A stretch of 64,000 nucleotides of DNA from an uncultured Eggerthellaceae bacterium (GTDB lineage Bacteria; Actinomycetota; Coriobacteriia; Coriobacteriales; Eggerthellaceae), in NCBI GenBank assembly GCA_947626195.1, contig CANQRF010000003.1, positions 1 through 64,000 of the forward strand, given 5' to 3'. This document shows positions 36,994-44,508 of this stretch, piece after piece. The stretch's first letter is position 1, and every line of letters starts with the position of its first letter. The notes under the pieces are model-generated. The model was not told the DNA's origin and did not search any database. It was given only the letters and a program-made list of their open reading frames with translations. Position numbers and translations under genes: made by a program.

Positions 36994-37506
36994 CTATTCG
37001 GCTCCGCTGCTTTTCATGAGCCGCGATTTCGAATCGTTTGCCCACACGCAGAGCAGCTGGCGCGCCCGATCGCCGACCGAGCGGACGCTCACCTGCCGCT
37101 TGCCTTCCTCGGGCACGTTGAGCGTGATGCGAAGATAGCTGTAGGGCATCGCATCGGCGAAACGGCTCCCCCATTCAATGAAGGTGACGCCGTCGGCGTC
37201 GATCGTCTCATAGAAGCCGATGTCTTCAAGCTGAGCCGCTTCTTCCAAGCGGTAAAGATCGAAATGATAGAGCGGGAAGCGCTCTCCCCGATAGGTGAGC
37301 AGAAGGTTGAACGTCGGGCTGACGATCTGCTCAAGCACGCCGAAAGCATGTGCGAAGCCTTGGACGAACTGCGTCTTTCCCGCACCAAGGTCGCCATCGA
37401 GCACGATGACATCGCCCGCATGGACATACGGCGCCAACGTGGCGGCAAGCTGCTTGGTGCCATCGGGTGAATTCGTTGTTCGTGTGTAGCAGAGTCCGCT
37501 TCCCAT
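36994..37506 (-). CDS. tsaE: TsaE ATPase of the t6A complex
   Basis: 170 residues. The ATG at 37506 follows GAGGGAGA. The P-loop is DGDLGAGKTQFVQGFA near residue 40, and SPTFNLLLTY and LYHFDLYRL follow as in TsaE (YjeE). TsaE hydrolyses ATP to reset the TsaB-TsaD complex. Its stop codon overlaps the beginning of the fusion gene, so all members of the complex are made from one coupled message. Confidence 0.95.
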   Translation of the reverse strand: MGSGLCYTRTTNSPDGTKQLAATLAPYVHAGDVIVLDGDLGAGKTQFVQGFAHAFGVLEQIVSPTFNLLLTYRGERFPLYHFDLYRLEEAAQLEDIGFYETIDADGVTFIEWGSRFADAMPYSYLRITLNVPEEGKRQVSVRSVGDRARQLLCVWANDSKSRLMKSSGAE

Positions 37507-37596
37507 ACGGCTATTCTCCCTCAACGCTGCGTCAGGGCAGGCCCTCTCGGGATTTTCCTCAAAAACCCCGCATCCTTCGCCGAGGCGCCTTTTCGG

Positions 37597-38211
37597 CTAT
37601 GAGATCACCGAGACGACCTTTTGGTAGACCTCATCGGCCTGCGCACCGTAGGAGGCGATGCAACGATCAACGTCCTCGAGGTAGTGCCTCGCACGCGCCT
37701 CGTCCTTCATCGTCTGGCAGTTGATGCGCACGTTCAAGCTTGCGCCGAACAGAGCCGCCTTGGCGAAAAGCACACCGACGCCCGCATCGGAAACGGCGAT
37801 CTTCCTCCCATGCTCGGCCATGAAATCGCAGATCTCAACGACTTCGGCAGAGAGCTTCATGATCTCAAGCGGCGGTTCGCAGGCGCCGACCTGGGCCTTG
37901 AGAAGGGCATCGTCGCGCGACGCTTTCTCCTCGTCGGTCTCGTGGGGCATCGCCCAGGCTTCCACAAGCGGGCGAAACGCATCGGCGTCGGCGTCGATAA
38001 GCGCGACGAGCGCATCGCGGATGACGAGCAAGCGACCGCTCATCTCGTGCATCTTGGCATCAACCACCTCGTCTTCCACCTTGCCCATGCTCAAATTCGC
38101 CACCATCGACGCGAGAGCAGCCGCGAGCGCACCGCCATAGGCCGACGCCCCGCCGCCGCCCGGCGTGGGATCCTTGCTTGCAAGACCATTGAGGAAAACG
38201 GTGTCAACCAT
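37597..38211 (-). CDS. fchA: Cyclodeaminase/cyclohydrolase family protein (FchA-like)
   Basis: 204 residues of the FTCD_C fold, with the nucleotide/folate-contacting GGGGASAYGGALAAALASMV near the N terminus and helical remainder. Family members are formiminotetrahydrofolate cyclodeaminase and methenyl-tetrahydrofolate cyclohydrolase (FchA). The short single-domain form, with no transferase domain, favours FchA, which interconverts methenyl- and formyl-THF. It sits between coaX and tsaE on one strand. Confidence 0.8.
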   Translation of the reverse strand: MVDTVFLNGLASKDPTPGGGGASAYGGALAAALASMVANLSMGKVEDEVVDAKMHEMSGRLLVIRDALVALIDADADAFRPLVEAWAMPHETDEEKASRDDALLKAQVGACEPPLEIMKLSAEVVEICDFMAEHGRKIAVSDAGVGVLFAKAALFGASLNVRINCQTMKDEARARHYLEDVDRCIASYGAQADEVYQKVVSVIS

Positions 38212-38228
38212 GTTTCATTCCTTCCACT

Positions 38229-39023
38229 CTACGGCTTCATCGCTTTGACCGCCTGCGCAAACAGGTTCAGACCGGCGAGCGTCAGGCTCGGATCGATCGT
38301 CGCCTCGTGATGCAAATACGGCGCTATCGTCGGCGCGAGGCCCCCCGTTGCGACAACATGCGCCTTCTGCCCCAGCTCGCGGAAGATTCCCTCCAAAAGG
38401 CCATCGACACGACCAGCTTCGCCAAAGACTATTCCCGATTGAATCGCATGTTCCGTCGAACGCCCGATAAATGTCGGAGGTGTTGCCAAATCGATAGCTG
38501 CAAGACGCGTCGCCTTTGAAAACAGCGCATCGGCCGAGGTGTGGACGCCCGGCGCAATGATGCCGCCGACAAAAGCGCCATCCCCCCTGATCACCTCGAT
38601 GTTGGTCGCCGTGCCGAAATCCACCACGACGACGGGCGGCTCATAGACGAAGCGTGCCGCGATGGCATCTGCCACGCGATCGGCGCCGATCTCGCGGGGG
38701 TTCGGGTAATCCGTCGTGAAAACGCCTACGCTCATCGCCAATTCCACCGTGCAGAAGAGCGTTTCGATCGACAAGGTTTTCCCAATCGCCTCCGCCCATG
38801 CCAGCGACAAAGCAGGCACCACCGAGGCAATGGCGGCGGCATCGATGTCCTCGACGCGCACGTCTTCATAGGAGAAGAGCGAAAGCAGCTCGATGCGTAC
38901 GTTGTCGGCAGCCGCGTTTCGGTTCGTCGCGATCCGCCAGGTGTGCGACGGCTCCTCGGATTTCGCGTCGGAATACAAGCCGATAACCGTCTGCGTGTTG
39001 CCAATATCCAGAGCAAGTAACAT
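38229..39023 (-). CDS. coaX: Type III pantothenate kinase
   Basis: CoaX phosphorylates pantothenate in the first step of coenzyme A synthesis and is not feedback-inhibited by CoA. The 264 residues have the ASKHA-fold motifs LLALDIGNTQTVIGLY, NPREIGADRVADA, VVVDFGTATNIEVI and GGIIAPGVHTSADALF in family order. It appears to be the first gene of a minus-strand operon leading to fchA and the t6A genes. Confidence 0.96.
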   Translation of the reverse strand: MLLALDIGNTQTVIGLYSDAKSEEPSHTWRIATNRNAAADNVRIELLSLFSYEDVRVEDIDAAAIASVVPALSLAWAEAIGKTLSIETLFCTVELAMSVGVFTTDYPNPREIGADRVADAIAARFVYEPPVVVVDFGTATNIEVIRGDGAFVGGIIAPGVHTSADALFSKATRLAAIDLATPPTFIGRSTEHAIQSGIVFGEAGRVDGLLEGIFRELGQKAHVVATGGLAPTIAPYLHHEATIDPSLTLAGLNLFAQAVKAMKP

Positions 39024-39070
39024 CGTGATTACAACACCCCCTCTAGGTGGTGGTTCTAGCGTTATACTAG

Positions 39071-39091
39071 CATCGTTTTATTATAACGATG
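39071..39091. promoter_or_regulatory. Palindrome in the coaX / response-regulator divergent region
   Basis: CATCGTT (39071-39077) and AACGATG (39085-39091) form a 7-bp inverted repeat around TTATTAT. The AT-rich centre has TATAAT-like sequence on both strands, so the palindrome overlaps likely -10 elements of one or both divergent genes. It is a candidate operator, possibly for the response regulator itself. Confidence 0.45.
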
Positions 39092-39131
39092 GAAGCGGGA
39101 AGAGGCTCTGAAGGAGCTGAGAGGATTTAAG

Positions 39132-39830
39132 ATGACCGACACACCCAGCCGCATTCTCGTGGTAGATGACGAGCCTTCCATCACCGACTTTGTCAGCTAT
39201 GCCTTGAAGAAGGAAGGCTATTCAGCTGATGTTGTCAACAATGGCGAGGACGCGTTCGCCTACGCGAGCAAGAACAACTACGATCTGTTCATTCTCGACA
39301 TCATGCTGCCCGGCATCGATGGCTATGAGCTTTGCCGAAGACTGAGAGCGAAAACGAACGCACCCGTGCTTTTCCTTTCCGCGCGCGATACCGAGCTCGA
39401 CAAGGTGGTCGGGCTTGAGATCGGCGGCGACGACTACCTCGCGAAGCCCTTCGGCATCCGCGAGCTTATCGCCCGCGTCCGCGCGCTGCTGCGCCGTGGG
39501 CAAGGGGCTGAATACCCTGGCGCCAGCAACGCGATCACCGCGAGCGGCATCACGCTCGACGAGGATGCGCACACCGCCTCCGGCGACAAGGGCGACATCG
39601 ATCTCACGCCGCGCGAGTTCGAACTGCTCGCCTGCCTCATGAAGAGTGCCGGCAAGGTGGTTTCCCGCGAGGATCTCCTGCGCGACGCGTGGGGCTGGGA
39701 GTATCTCACCGAGACGAAGACCGTCGACACGCACGTCAAGCGCCTGCGCGACAAGATCGCCGCCGCGGGCTACGACCCTTCGCTCGTTGAGACCGTCCGC
39801 GGATATGGTTACCGCTTCAAAGCGTAACAC
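39132..39830 (+). CDS. OmpR/PhoB-family response regulator
   Basis: 232 codons with a receiver domain (VVDDEPSITDFVSYALKKEGY, phosphorylatable Asp in LFILDIMLPGIDGYELC, Lys in DDYLAKPFGIRELIARV) and a C-terminal winged helix (LTPREFELLACLMKSAGKVVSREDLL and VDTHVKRLRDKI). It is a PhoB/RegX3-like DNA-binding regulator. No histidine kinase follows; after 95 bases comes a terminator and then an unrelated ATPase gene, so it is an orphan in this window. Confidence 0.93.
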
Positions 39831-39925
39831 TGGCTGAGAGGCGAAGGGCGAAGCGGTGCTCGTTTAGAAGGGCGCGCTTCTCAAGATGTCTTAAGACGGC
39901 ACGTTTTGTCCCCTCTGTGTTTGAG

Positions 39926-39956
39926 CAAGCCGGAATGCCCTTCCGGCTTGTTTTTT
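39926..39956 (+). terminator. Terminator after the response regulator
   Basis: CAAGCCGGAA (39926-39935) pairs with TTCCGGCTTG (39941-39950) around TGCCC, and TTTTTT follows. It is a textbook intrinsic terminator. A near copy lies at 41493-41521, beyond the following ATPase gene. Confidence 0.9.
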
Positions 39957-40010
39957 GTGACTATACAAACCGCCCTTGTTGGCGCAAGACGTTCGCCAGA
40001 ACACCGCAAC

Positions 40011-40082
40011 TTTTAAAAATCTTGACTTCTGTGACGACAAGTTTTTAAAAATCTTGTCTTCTACGAAGTCAAGATTTATTAT
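40011..40082 (+). promoter_or_regulatory. Repeat-rich promoter of the AAA ATPase gene
   Basis: TTGTCT (40054-40059) and TATTAT (40077-40082) form a promoter with 17-base spacing. Around it, TTTTAAAAATCTTGACTTCT (40011-40030) is repeated with one change at 40043-40062, and GAAGTCAAGATT (40065-40076) is the inverted complement of AATCTTGACTTC (40018-40029). The repeats cover the -35 and spacer, so a repressor site, perhaps autoregulatory, is likely. Confidence 0.65.
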
Positions 40083-40118
40083 GTTCTCACAAAAAATCCC
40101 CTATAACGGAGGTCGTTG

Positions 40119-41486
40119 ATGAGATCACGCTATCGCAGCATCATCGATGAGAAGCTCGCCGAGTTTTACGAACAGGGCATTCCTGCGGTGTTTGAGCGAG
40201 ATGTGTCTTTGGGCGATGTCCTCGAGCCCGCACGTTCAAACCTCGTGAAGGTGCTGGTAGGCGTTCGCCGCTGCGGAAAAACCTATCGCCTCTATCAAGA
40301 GATGCATCGCATCCTCAATAAGGGCTACGATCTCAAATCCATCCTCTATTTCAACTTTGACGACGAACGCTTAAAGCCCTATGAGACAGAAGTGCTGAAC
40401 GATGTGATCGAGAGCTACTTTGCCATGCGCCCGCAGGCGAAATCAGAAGGCGCCTTCTTCTTTTTCGATGAGATCCAAGAGATTCCCGATTGGGGAACCT
40501 TCATGCGGAGGATGGTGGACACCCAAAAGGCCACCATCTATATCACCGGCTCGTCGTCGAAGATGCTCTCCGCTCAGCTTTCGAGCGAGTTTCGTGGTCG
40601 ATCATTGCCCCGCGAGATATTCCCTATGAGCTTCAGCGAATTTTTGCGATTTCACCGTCTGCCCATATCGGAGGATCTTCTCACGGGAAAGATGGGCGCC
40701 GTCACGGCAGCCCAAAAAGCGCAACTGCGAAATTCTTTCGATCGTTATCTCGACCGCGGAGGGTTCATCCCCGTCCAAAATCTCGAATTGCTCGATGCGA
40801 TACAGCTGTTGCAAGAATACGCCAACCGCACGGTCAATTACGATGTGATTGAGCGCTATAGCTTCGGCAACCCTTATGCCGCCTCCCTCTTCCTCGCGCG
40901 GTGCATCGCCTCATCGGGAAGGGAATTGTCCATCAACAAAACCTTTAACGAATTTAAGAGCCGCCAAGTCTCCGTCGGCAGGGAATCGCTTTCCAAGCTC
41001 CTTGCCTATTATGAGGAATCGTATCTCCTGTTCAGCGTTCGCAATTATTCTTCCTCGCTCTCGGATAACGCGCGTTCGTCGGTAAAGGTCTACGCGGCAG
41101 ACCCAGCACTGTTCTCCGCCTTCTCACCTGCCCCTGCCCTCGATACAGGACAGCGACTCGAGACGGCGGTGTTCAACAAGCTGAGAAGGGATAAAGCGAC
41201 TTCTCGGATAGGCGGGATCTCGAAAGCCATCGTGAACAACGGCGGACGCCACGAGATCGATTTTGTGGTCGGAGATGCGCTGGCTTTGGAACAACCCAAG
41301 ATCGTTCAAGTTTGCGTGGACATTGGCGACGGCAAAACCAGAGAGCGCGAGATCTCATCTCTTGAGACCGCGATGAGGCAATTTCAGGTCAATGAGTCAT
41401 GGCTCGTGACCATCGACGACGAAGAAGACGTAGAATCAGGCGATGGCATCGTCCACATCGTTCCCGCATGGAAATGGCTGCTCTAA
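40119..41486 (+). CDS. AAA ATPase, AAA_14 plus DUF4143 family
   Basis: 455 residues. The ATG at 40119 has GGAGGT six bases upstream. Walker A is LVGVRRCGKTYRLYQEM (about residue 45), Walker B is FFFFDEIQEIPDWG (about residue 112), and sensor-like ITGSSSKMLS follows. The C-terminal DUF4143 part has HEIDFVVGD then VQVCVDIG, resembling the core of restriction-endonuclease-like folds. The family is common and sporadic in gut bacteria; its role is unknown. The gene stands alone between two near-identical terminators with its own regulated promoter, which fits an acquired cassette. Confidence 0.85.
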   Translation: MRSRYRSIIDEKLAEFYEQGIPAVFERDVSLGDVLEPARSNLVKVLVGVRRCGKTYRLYQEMHRILNKGYDLKSILYFNFDDERLKPYETEVLNDVIESYFAMRPQAKSEGAFFFFDEIQEIPDWGTFMRRMVDTQKATIYITGSSSKMLSAQLSSEFRGRSLPREIFPMSFSEFLRFHRLPISEDLLTGKMGAVTAAQKAQLRNSFDRYLDRGGFIPVQNLELLDAIQLLQEYANRTVNYDVIERYSFGNPYAASLFLARCIASSGRELSINKTFNEFKSRQVSVGRESLSKLLAYYEESYLLFSVRNYSSSLSDNARSSVKVYAADPALFSAFSPAPALDTGQRLETAVFNKLRRDKATSRIGGISKAIVNNGGRHEIDFVVGDALALEQPKIVQVCVDIGDGKTREREISSLETAMRQFQVNESWLVTIDDEEDVESGDGIVHIVPAWKWLL

Positions 41487-41492
41487 GATTTC

Positions 41493-41525
41493 AAACAAGC
41501 CGGATGCCCTCCGGCTTGTTTGCTT
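41493..41525 (+). terminator. Terminator after the ATPase gene
   Basis: AAACAAGCCGGA (41493-41504) pairs perfectly with TCCGGCTTGTTT (41510-41521) around TGCCC, followed by GCTTT. The core matches the terminator at 39926-39956. As the arms end in A and T runs, it can work on both strands. Confidence 0.85.
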
Positions 41526-41685
41526 TATAGAAAAAGGCCACCTCCCTCTGCCAAACCGCGAACCGCACATTGCCGACAAAGAGCATCGTTCACTTCCCTT
41601 CGATGAAGCGATCGGCGAAGAAGCCTATGCAGCATTCAGGGCCATCGATCCCGATGCCATTTCCGATGATGAGCTATTCGAATGA
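41526..41685 (+). pseudogene. Possible 3' remnant of a small gene
   Basis: A frame with protein-like composition ends in EAYAAFRAIDPDAISDDELFE before a TGA at 41683-41685, but has no usable start codon after the terminator. An acidic, helix-rich end like this is common in small regulators or antitoxins. It may be the tail of a gene removed when the ATPase cassette was inserted. No family is recognised. Confidence 0.25.
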
Positions 41686-41741
41686 GCGCTACGCAAAGCC
41701 GCAGCTATTATCGTATGCACTGTTCGTAAGAGCAGCGGAGA

Positions 41742-43244
41742 TCAGTACTTCGCTTCGATTTCGCCCGCTTCGAGCTTTTTCAGGCGCTTTATCTCGAACA
41801 CCGCGAAGATGGCGGTCGTGAAAATCGCGAGGAAATCCGAGATCGGCGCCGCGAAATAGAGGGCATCGAGGCCCGTGAGGCCAGGGGCGATTGAGGGTAG
41901 GATGCCGGGAAGCACCATGATGAGCGGCACAAGGAAAAGAATTTGCCGCGTCAGCGAGAGGAAGATGGACTTCGCCGGCTGGCCGGTGGCCTGGAAGTAG
42001 TTCGACGTCACGATCTGGAATCCCACGAAGGGAAGCATGAGGAACTGGACTTGCAGGGCGAAGATCGTGAAGTTCAGAAGCTGATCGTGGGTGATGCCGA
42101 ACGCTTGGATGATCTGCGTGTCGAAAATCCGCAGAATGAGCCACATGACCACGCTGAACACGGTCGCGCCAGCCACACCGAGCCACCACGTCTTCCGTAC
42201 GCGCGCGATGAGGCGTGCGCCGTAGTTGTAGCCGAGAAGCGGCTGGAGCGCCACGGCGATGCCGATGAGCGGCATGACCGTGAAAGCGCCGATGCGGTTG
42301 ATCACGCCGATGGAGGCAAGCGCATCGTCGGCGCCGATCACGCTCTGGGCGCCATAGATGACCAGCTGGTAGTTCAGCACGAAATTCACGATGGCCATCC
42401 CGATCTGGATGGCGAAGCTCGGCAGGCCGAACACGACGATGCGCCAAACGACCTGCGCGTTCAGCTTCATATAGCGCACATGGAGCTTCAGCGGCACGTT
42501 CTTCGTGAAGATGAAATACCAGAGCACCGCGCCGCACGAGCACGCCTGACCCCCGAGGGTGGCAAGCGCGCTGCCCGCGACGCCCCAGCCGAGCACAATG
42601 ACGAACCAATAGTTGAAGAGCGTCGCCGCGGCAAGGCCGAACACCATCGTCGCGAGCGCGCGGTTCGGAGCGCCTGCGGTGCGGATGAAGTTGTTCACGC
42701 CGAAACCGATCTGCTGCAGGATGAAGCCGAAGCAGAGTATCTGGATGAAGATGCGCGCATAGGGTCGCACGTCATCGGTGGCGCTCGAGATCGTCAGGAG
42801 CCAATCGAGGATGGCTGGGTTCGCTGCGAGAAGCGCGATCGCCGCCGAGAGGATGATGCTCGTCGTGACGACGTTTCCCAGGCTGATCTCGGCGCCGATG
42901 CGGTCGCCCTCGCCCAAGCGGAGGGCTGCAAGCGCATTGCCGCCGTTGCCGAGCAGCATCGCGAGCGCCATGAACACGATCATGATGGGATTCGCCACGG
43001 TGACGGCGGAAAGCCCCAGCTCGCCCATGGCGTTGCCCAAAAAGATCGAATCGATGATGTTGTAGGAGCCGTTGACGAGCATGCCGACAACGGAGGGAAT
43101 AGCGAACTCGGTGATAAGGCGCGGAATGGACGCCGTGCCCATGCGCGTGACTTTTGCGTCGCGCGCCCCGCCGGAAAGGCCGCGATGCGGCTCATTGCTT
43201 GAAGGCGTCATTTTCTCTTGTTCGTTTCCGTCTGACATATGCAT
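41742..43244 (-). CDS. MATE-family efflux transporter
   Basis: About 500 residues with 12 predicted membrane spans in two similar halves. The N-terminal half begins IPRLITEFAIPSVVGMLVNGSYNIIDSIFLGN and the second half has FGLPSFAIQIGMAIVNFVLNYQLV, both typical of MATE antiporters, which export drugs or metabolites with Na+ or H+. ATG 43244 and ATG 43238 are both possible; GAAGAAG lies just before them. It is divergent from the LysR gene, which may control it. Confidence 0.9.
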   Translation of the reverse strand: MHMSDGNEQEKMTPSSNEPHRGLSGGARDAKVTRMGTASIPRLITEFAIPSVVGMLVNGSYNIIDSIFLGNAMGELGLSAVTVANPIMIVFMALAMLLGNGGNALAALRLGEGDRIGAEISLGNVVTTSIILSAAIALLAANPAILDWLLTISSATDDVRPYARIFIQILCFGFILQQIGFGVNNFIRTAGAPNRALATMVFGLAAATLFNYWFVIVLGWGVAGSALATLGGQACSCGAVLWYFIFTKNVPLKLHVRYMKLNAQVVWRIVVFGLPSFAIQIGMAIVNFVLNYQLVIYGAQSVIGADDALASIGVINRIGAFTVMPLIGIAVALQPLLGYNYGARLIARVRKTWWLGVAGATVFSVVMWLILRIFDTQIIQAFGITHDQLLNFTIFALQVQFLMLPFVGFQIVTSNYFQATGQPAKSIFLSLTRQILFLVPLIMVLPGILPSIAPGLTGLDALYFAAPISDFLAIFTTAIFAVFEIKRLKKLEAGEIEAKY

Positions 43245-43311
43245 GCTTCTTCGTGATTATCGTCATTTTCCTATCGTCGTACGCCCCATCCATTGAAAAG
43301 CGCAATTTTTC

Positions 43312-43339
43312 ATTGTAGTCCTTTCAGTGCGGGCTTCAA
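43312..43339 (-). promoter_or_regulatory. Promoter of the MATE gene
   Basis: On the minus strand TTGAAG (43339-43334) and TACAAT (43317-43312) are spaced by 16 bases. The transcript would have a leader of about 60 bases. Confidence 0.55.
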
Positions 43340-43348
43340 CACATATAA

Positions 43349-43361
43349 CGATTGTTTATCG
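43349..43361. promoter_or_regulatory. Candidate LysR operator
   Basis: CGAT-TGTTT-ATCG is a short palindrome in an AT-rich stretch between the divergent MATE and LysR genes, just upstream of the MATE -35. LysR proteins commonly bind such interrupted palindromes near their own gene. Confidence 0.4.
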
Positions 43362-43382
43362 CGTACTAAATAATTACACGAA

Positions 43383-43413
43383 TTGCAAAATGGCCGCACG
43401 CATTCCCTACAAT
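43383..43413 (+). promoter_or_regulatory. Possible promoter of the LysR gene
   Basis: TTGCAA (43383-43388) and TACAAT (43408-43413) are separated by 19 bases, longer than ideal, as is common for promoters that need an activator or are weak. Confidence 0.4.
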
Positions 43414-43486
43414 AAGAGCGAGCACGAGGGCAGCCCATCGGCAGGCCCTCGGGTTCAGAGGCGCTTAGCGGTGTCGAGGAGGGAAT

Positions 43487-44362
43487 ATGAGAATTGAGCA
43501 ACTTGCCTGCTTTGAGGCGGTGGCACGCCACTTAAGCTACACGAGGGCAGCTGATGAGCTGCACATCACCCAGCCCAATGCGAGCCAACAGGTTCATGCG
43601 CTTGAAAAGGAGCTCGGATTCCCCCTTCTCAAATGGAACGGCGCGAACGTGGCGCTCACCGAGGCCGGCAAGGCATATTATTCCGAAGCGGCGAAGGTGC
43701 TCGAAACGCTCGTGCAGGCCCAAGTGCGCGGACGAGAGATCGACGAAGGATCATTCGGCACGCTGACCGTCGGTGTGTTCGGCTCCTCTCAAAGCGAGGA
43801 CCTGTTACCGCTCATGGCGTTCAAAAAGCGCCACCCGCAGGTGCGGCTCTTCTTCCAACGAGCGAGCTCGGATCTCTCAACCCGGCAGATGCTCGAAGGG
43901 AAATACGACCTGTGCTTCATGCGCATCGATCCCTATCTCGATGATCGGCTGGAGGCCCACGGAAAACGCACCGATCGTTGCTATCTCATCGTTCATTCCA
44001 CCGACCCGCATGCCAGCCAAGGGAGCATCACGCGCGCAGAGCTCGCATCCTATCGACTGATCTTCGCATCTCCCGACCGCAGCTTCACCGTTCCTTCCGC
44101 CCAACCGCACGATGCGGCGATGTCCGAGCTCAGTGAAAACATCATCTTCGCTGAAGATCAGGACATGGCGTGGTTTCTCATGCGCATGGGCTTCGGCGCC
44201 CAAGTAGTTCCCAAAAGCGTCCTTCATTTCGTGCAAAGCGATCTTCGCGCGCTGGAAATAGTCGAGCCACCGTATGAGGCGACGCTTGCCTGGGTGTGTT
44301 CGAAGGAGAACGGCAATCCGACGCTTGGGCTTTTCCTCGCTGAATTGGACAAGCGCTCGTAG
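43487..44362 (+). CDS. LysR-family transcriptional regulator
   Basis: 291 residues. The N-terminal winged helix is typical (MRIEQLACFEAVARHLSYTRAADELHITQPNASQQVHALEKELGFPLL), and the effector domain has two lobes joined by a hinge. The ligand is unknown. It is divergent from the MATE exporter and upstream of an exported FAD oxidoreductase in the same direction, so either or both may be targets. Confidence 0.92.
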   Translation: MRIEQLACFEAVARHLSYTRAADELHITQPNASQQVHALEKELGFPLLKWNGANVALTEAGKAYYSEAAKVLETLVQAQVRGREIDEGSFGTLTVGVFGSSQSEDLLPLMAFKKRHPQVRLFFQRASSDLSTRQMLEGKYDLCFMRIDPYLDDRLEAHGKRTDRCYLIVHSTDPHASQGSITRAELASYRLIFASPDRSFTVPSAQPHDAAMSELSENIIFAEDQDMAWFLMRMGFGAQVVPKSVLHFVQSDLRALEIVEPPYEATLAWVCSKENGNPTLGLFLAELDKRS

Positions 44363-44476
44363 TTTTAAGCGTCCTTGTGTATGAAGATTCAGTCAGCATG
44401 CAAGCATCTTATGCCGTTTCTTTATAGGCTCCCATGAAAGCTTTATCACAATTTCTCCATAATTCGTCTACCATAA

Positions 44477-44503
44477 CCTTATCCCTTTCAAAGATAAGGA
44501 GGT
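44477..44503 (+). promoter_or_regulatory. Hairpin that would mask the ribosome-binding site of the flavoprotein gene
   Basis: CCTTATC (44477-44483) is complementary to GATAAGG (44493-44499). The 3' arm overlaps the strong Shine-Dalgarno AAGGAGGT (44496-44503) that serves the ATG at 44509. Folding would hide the site, so translation may be conditional. Confidence 0.4.
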
Positions 44504-44508
44504 AACGA

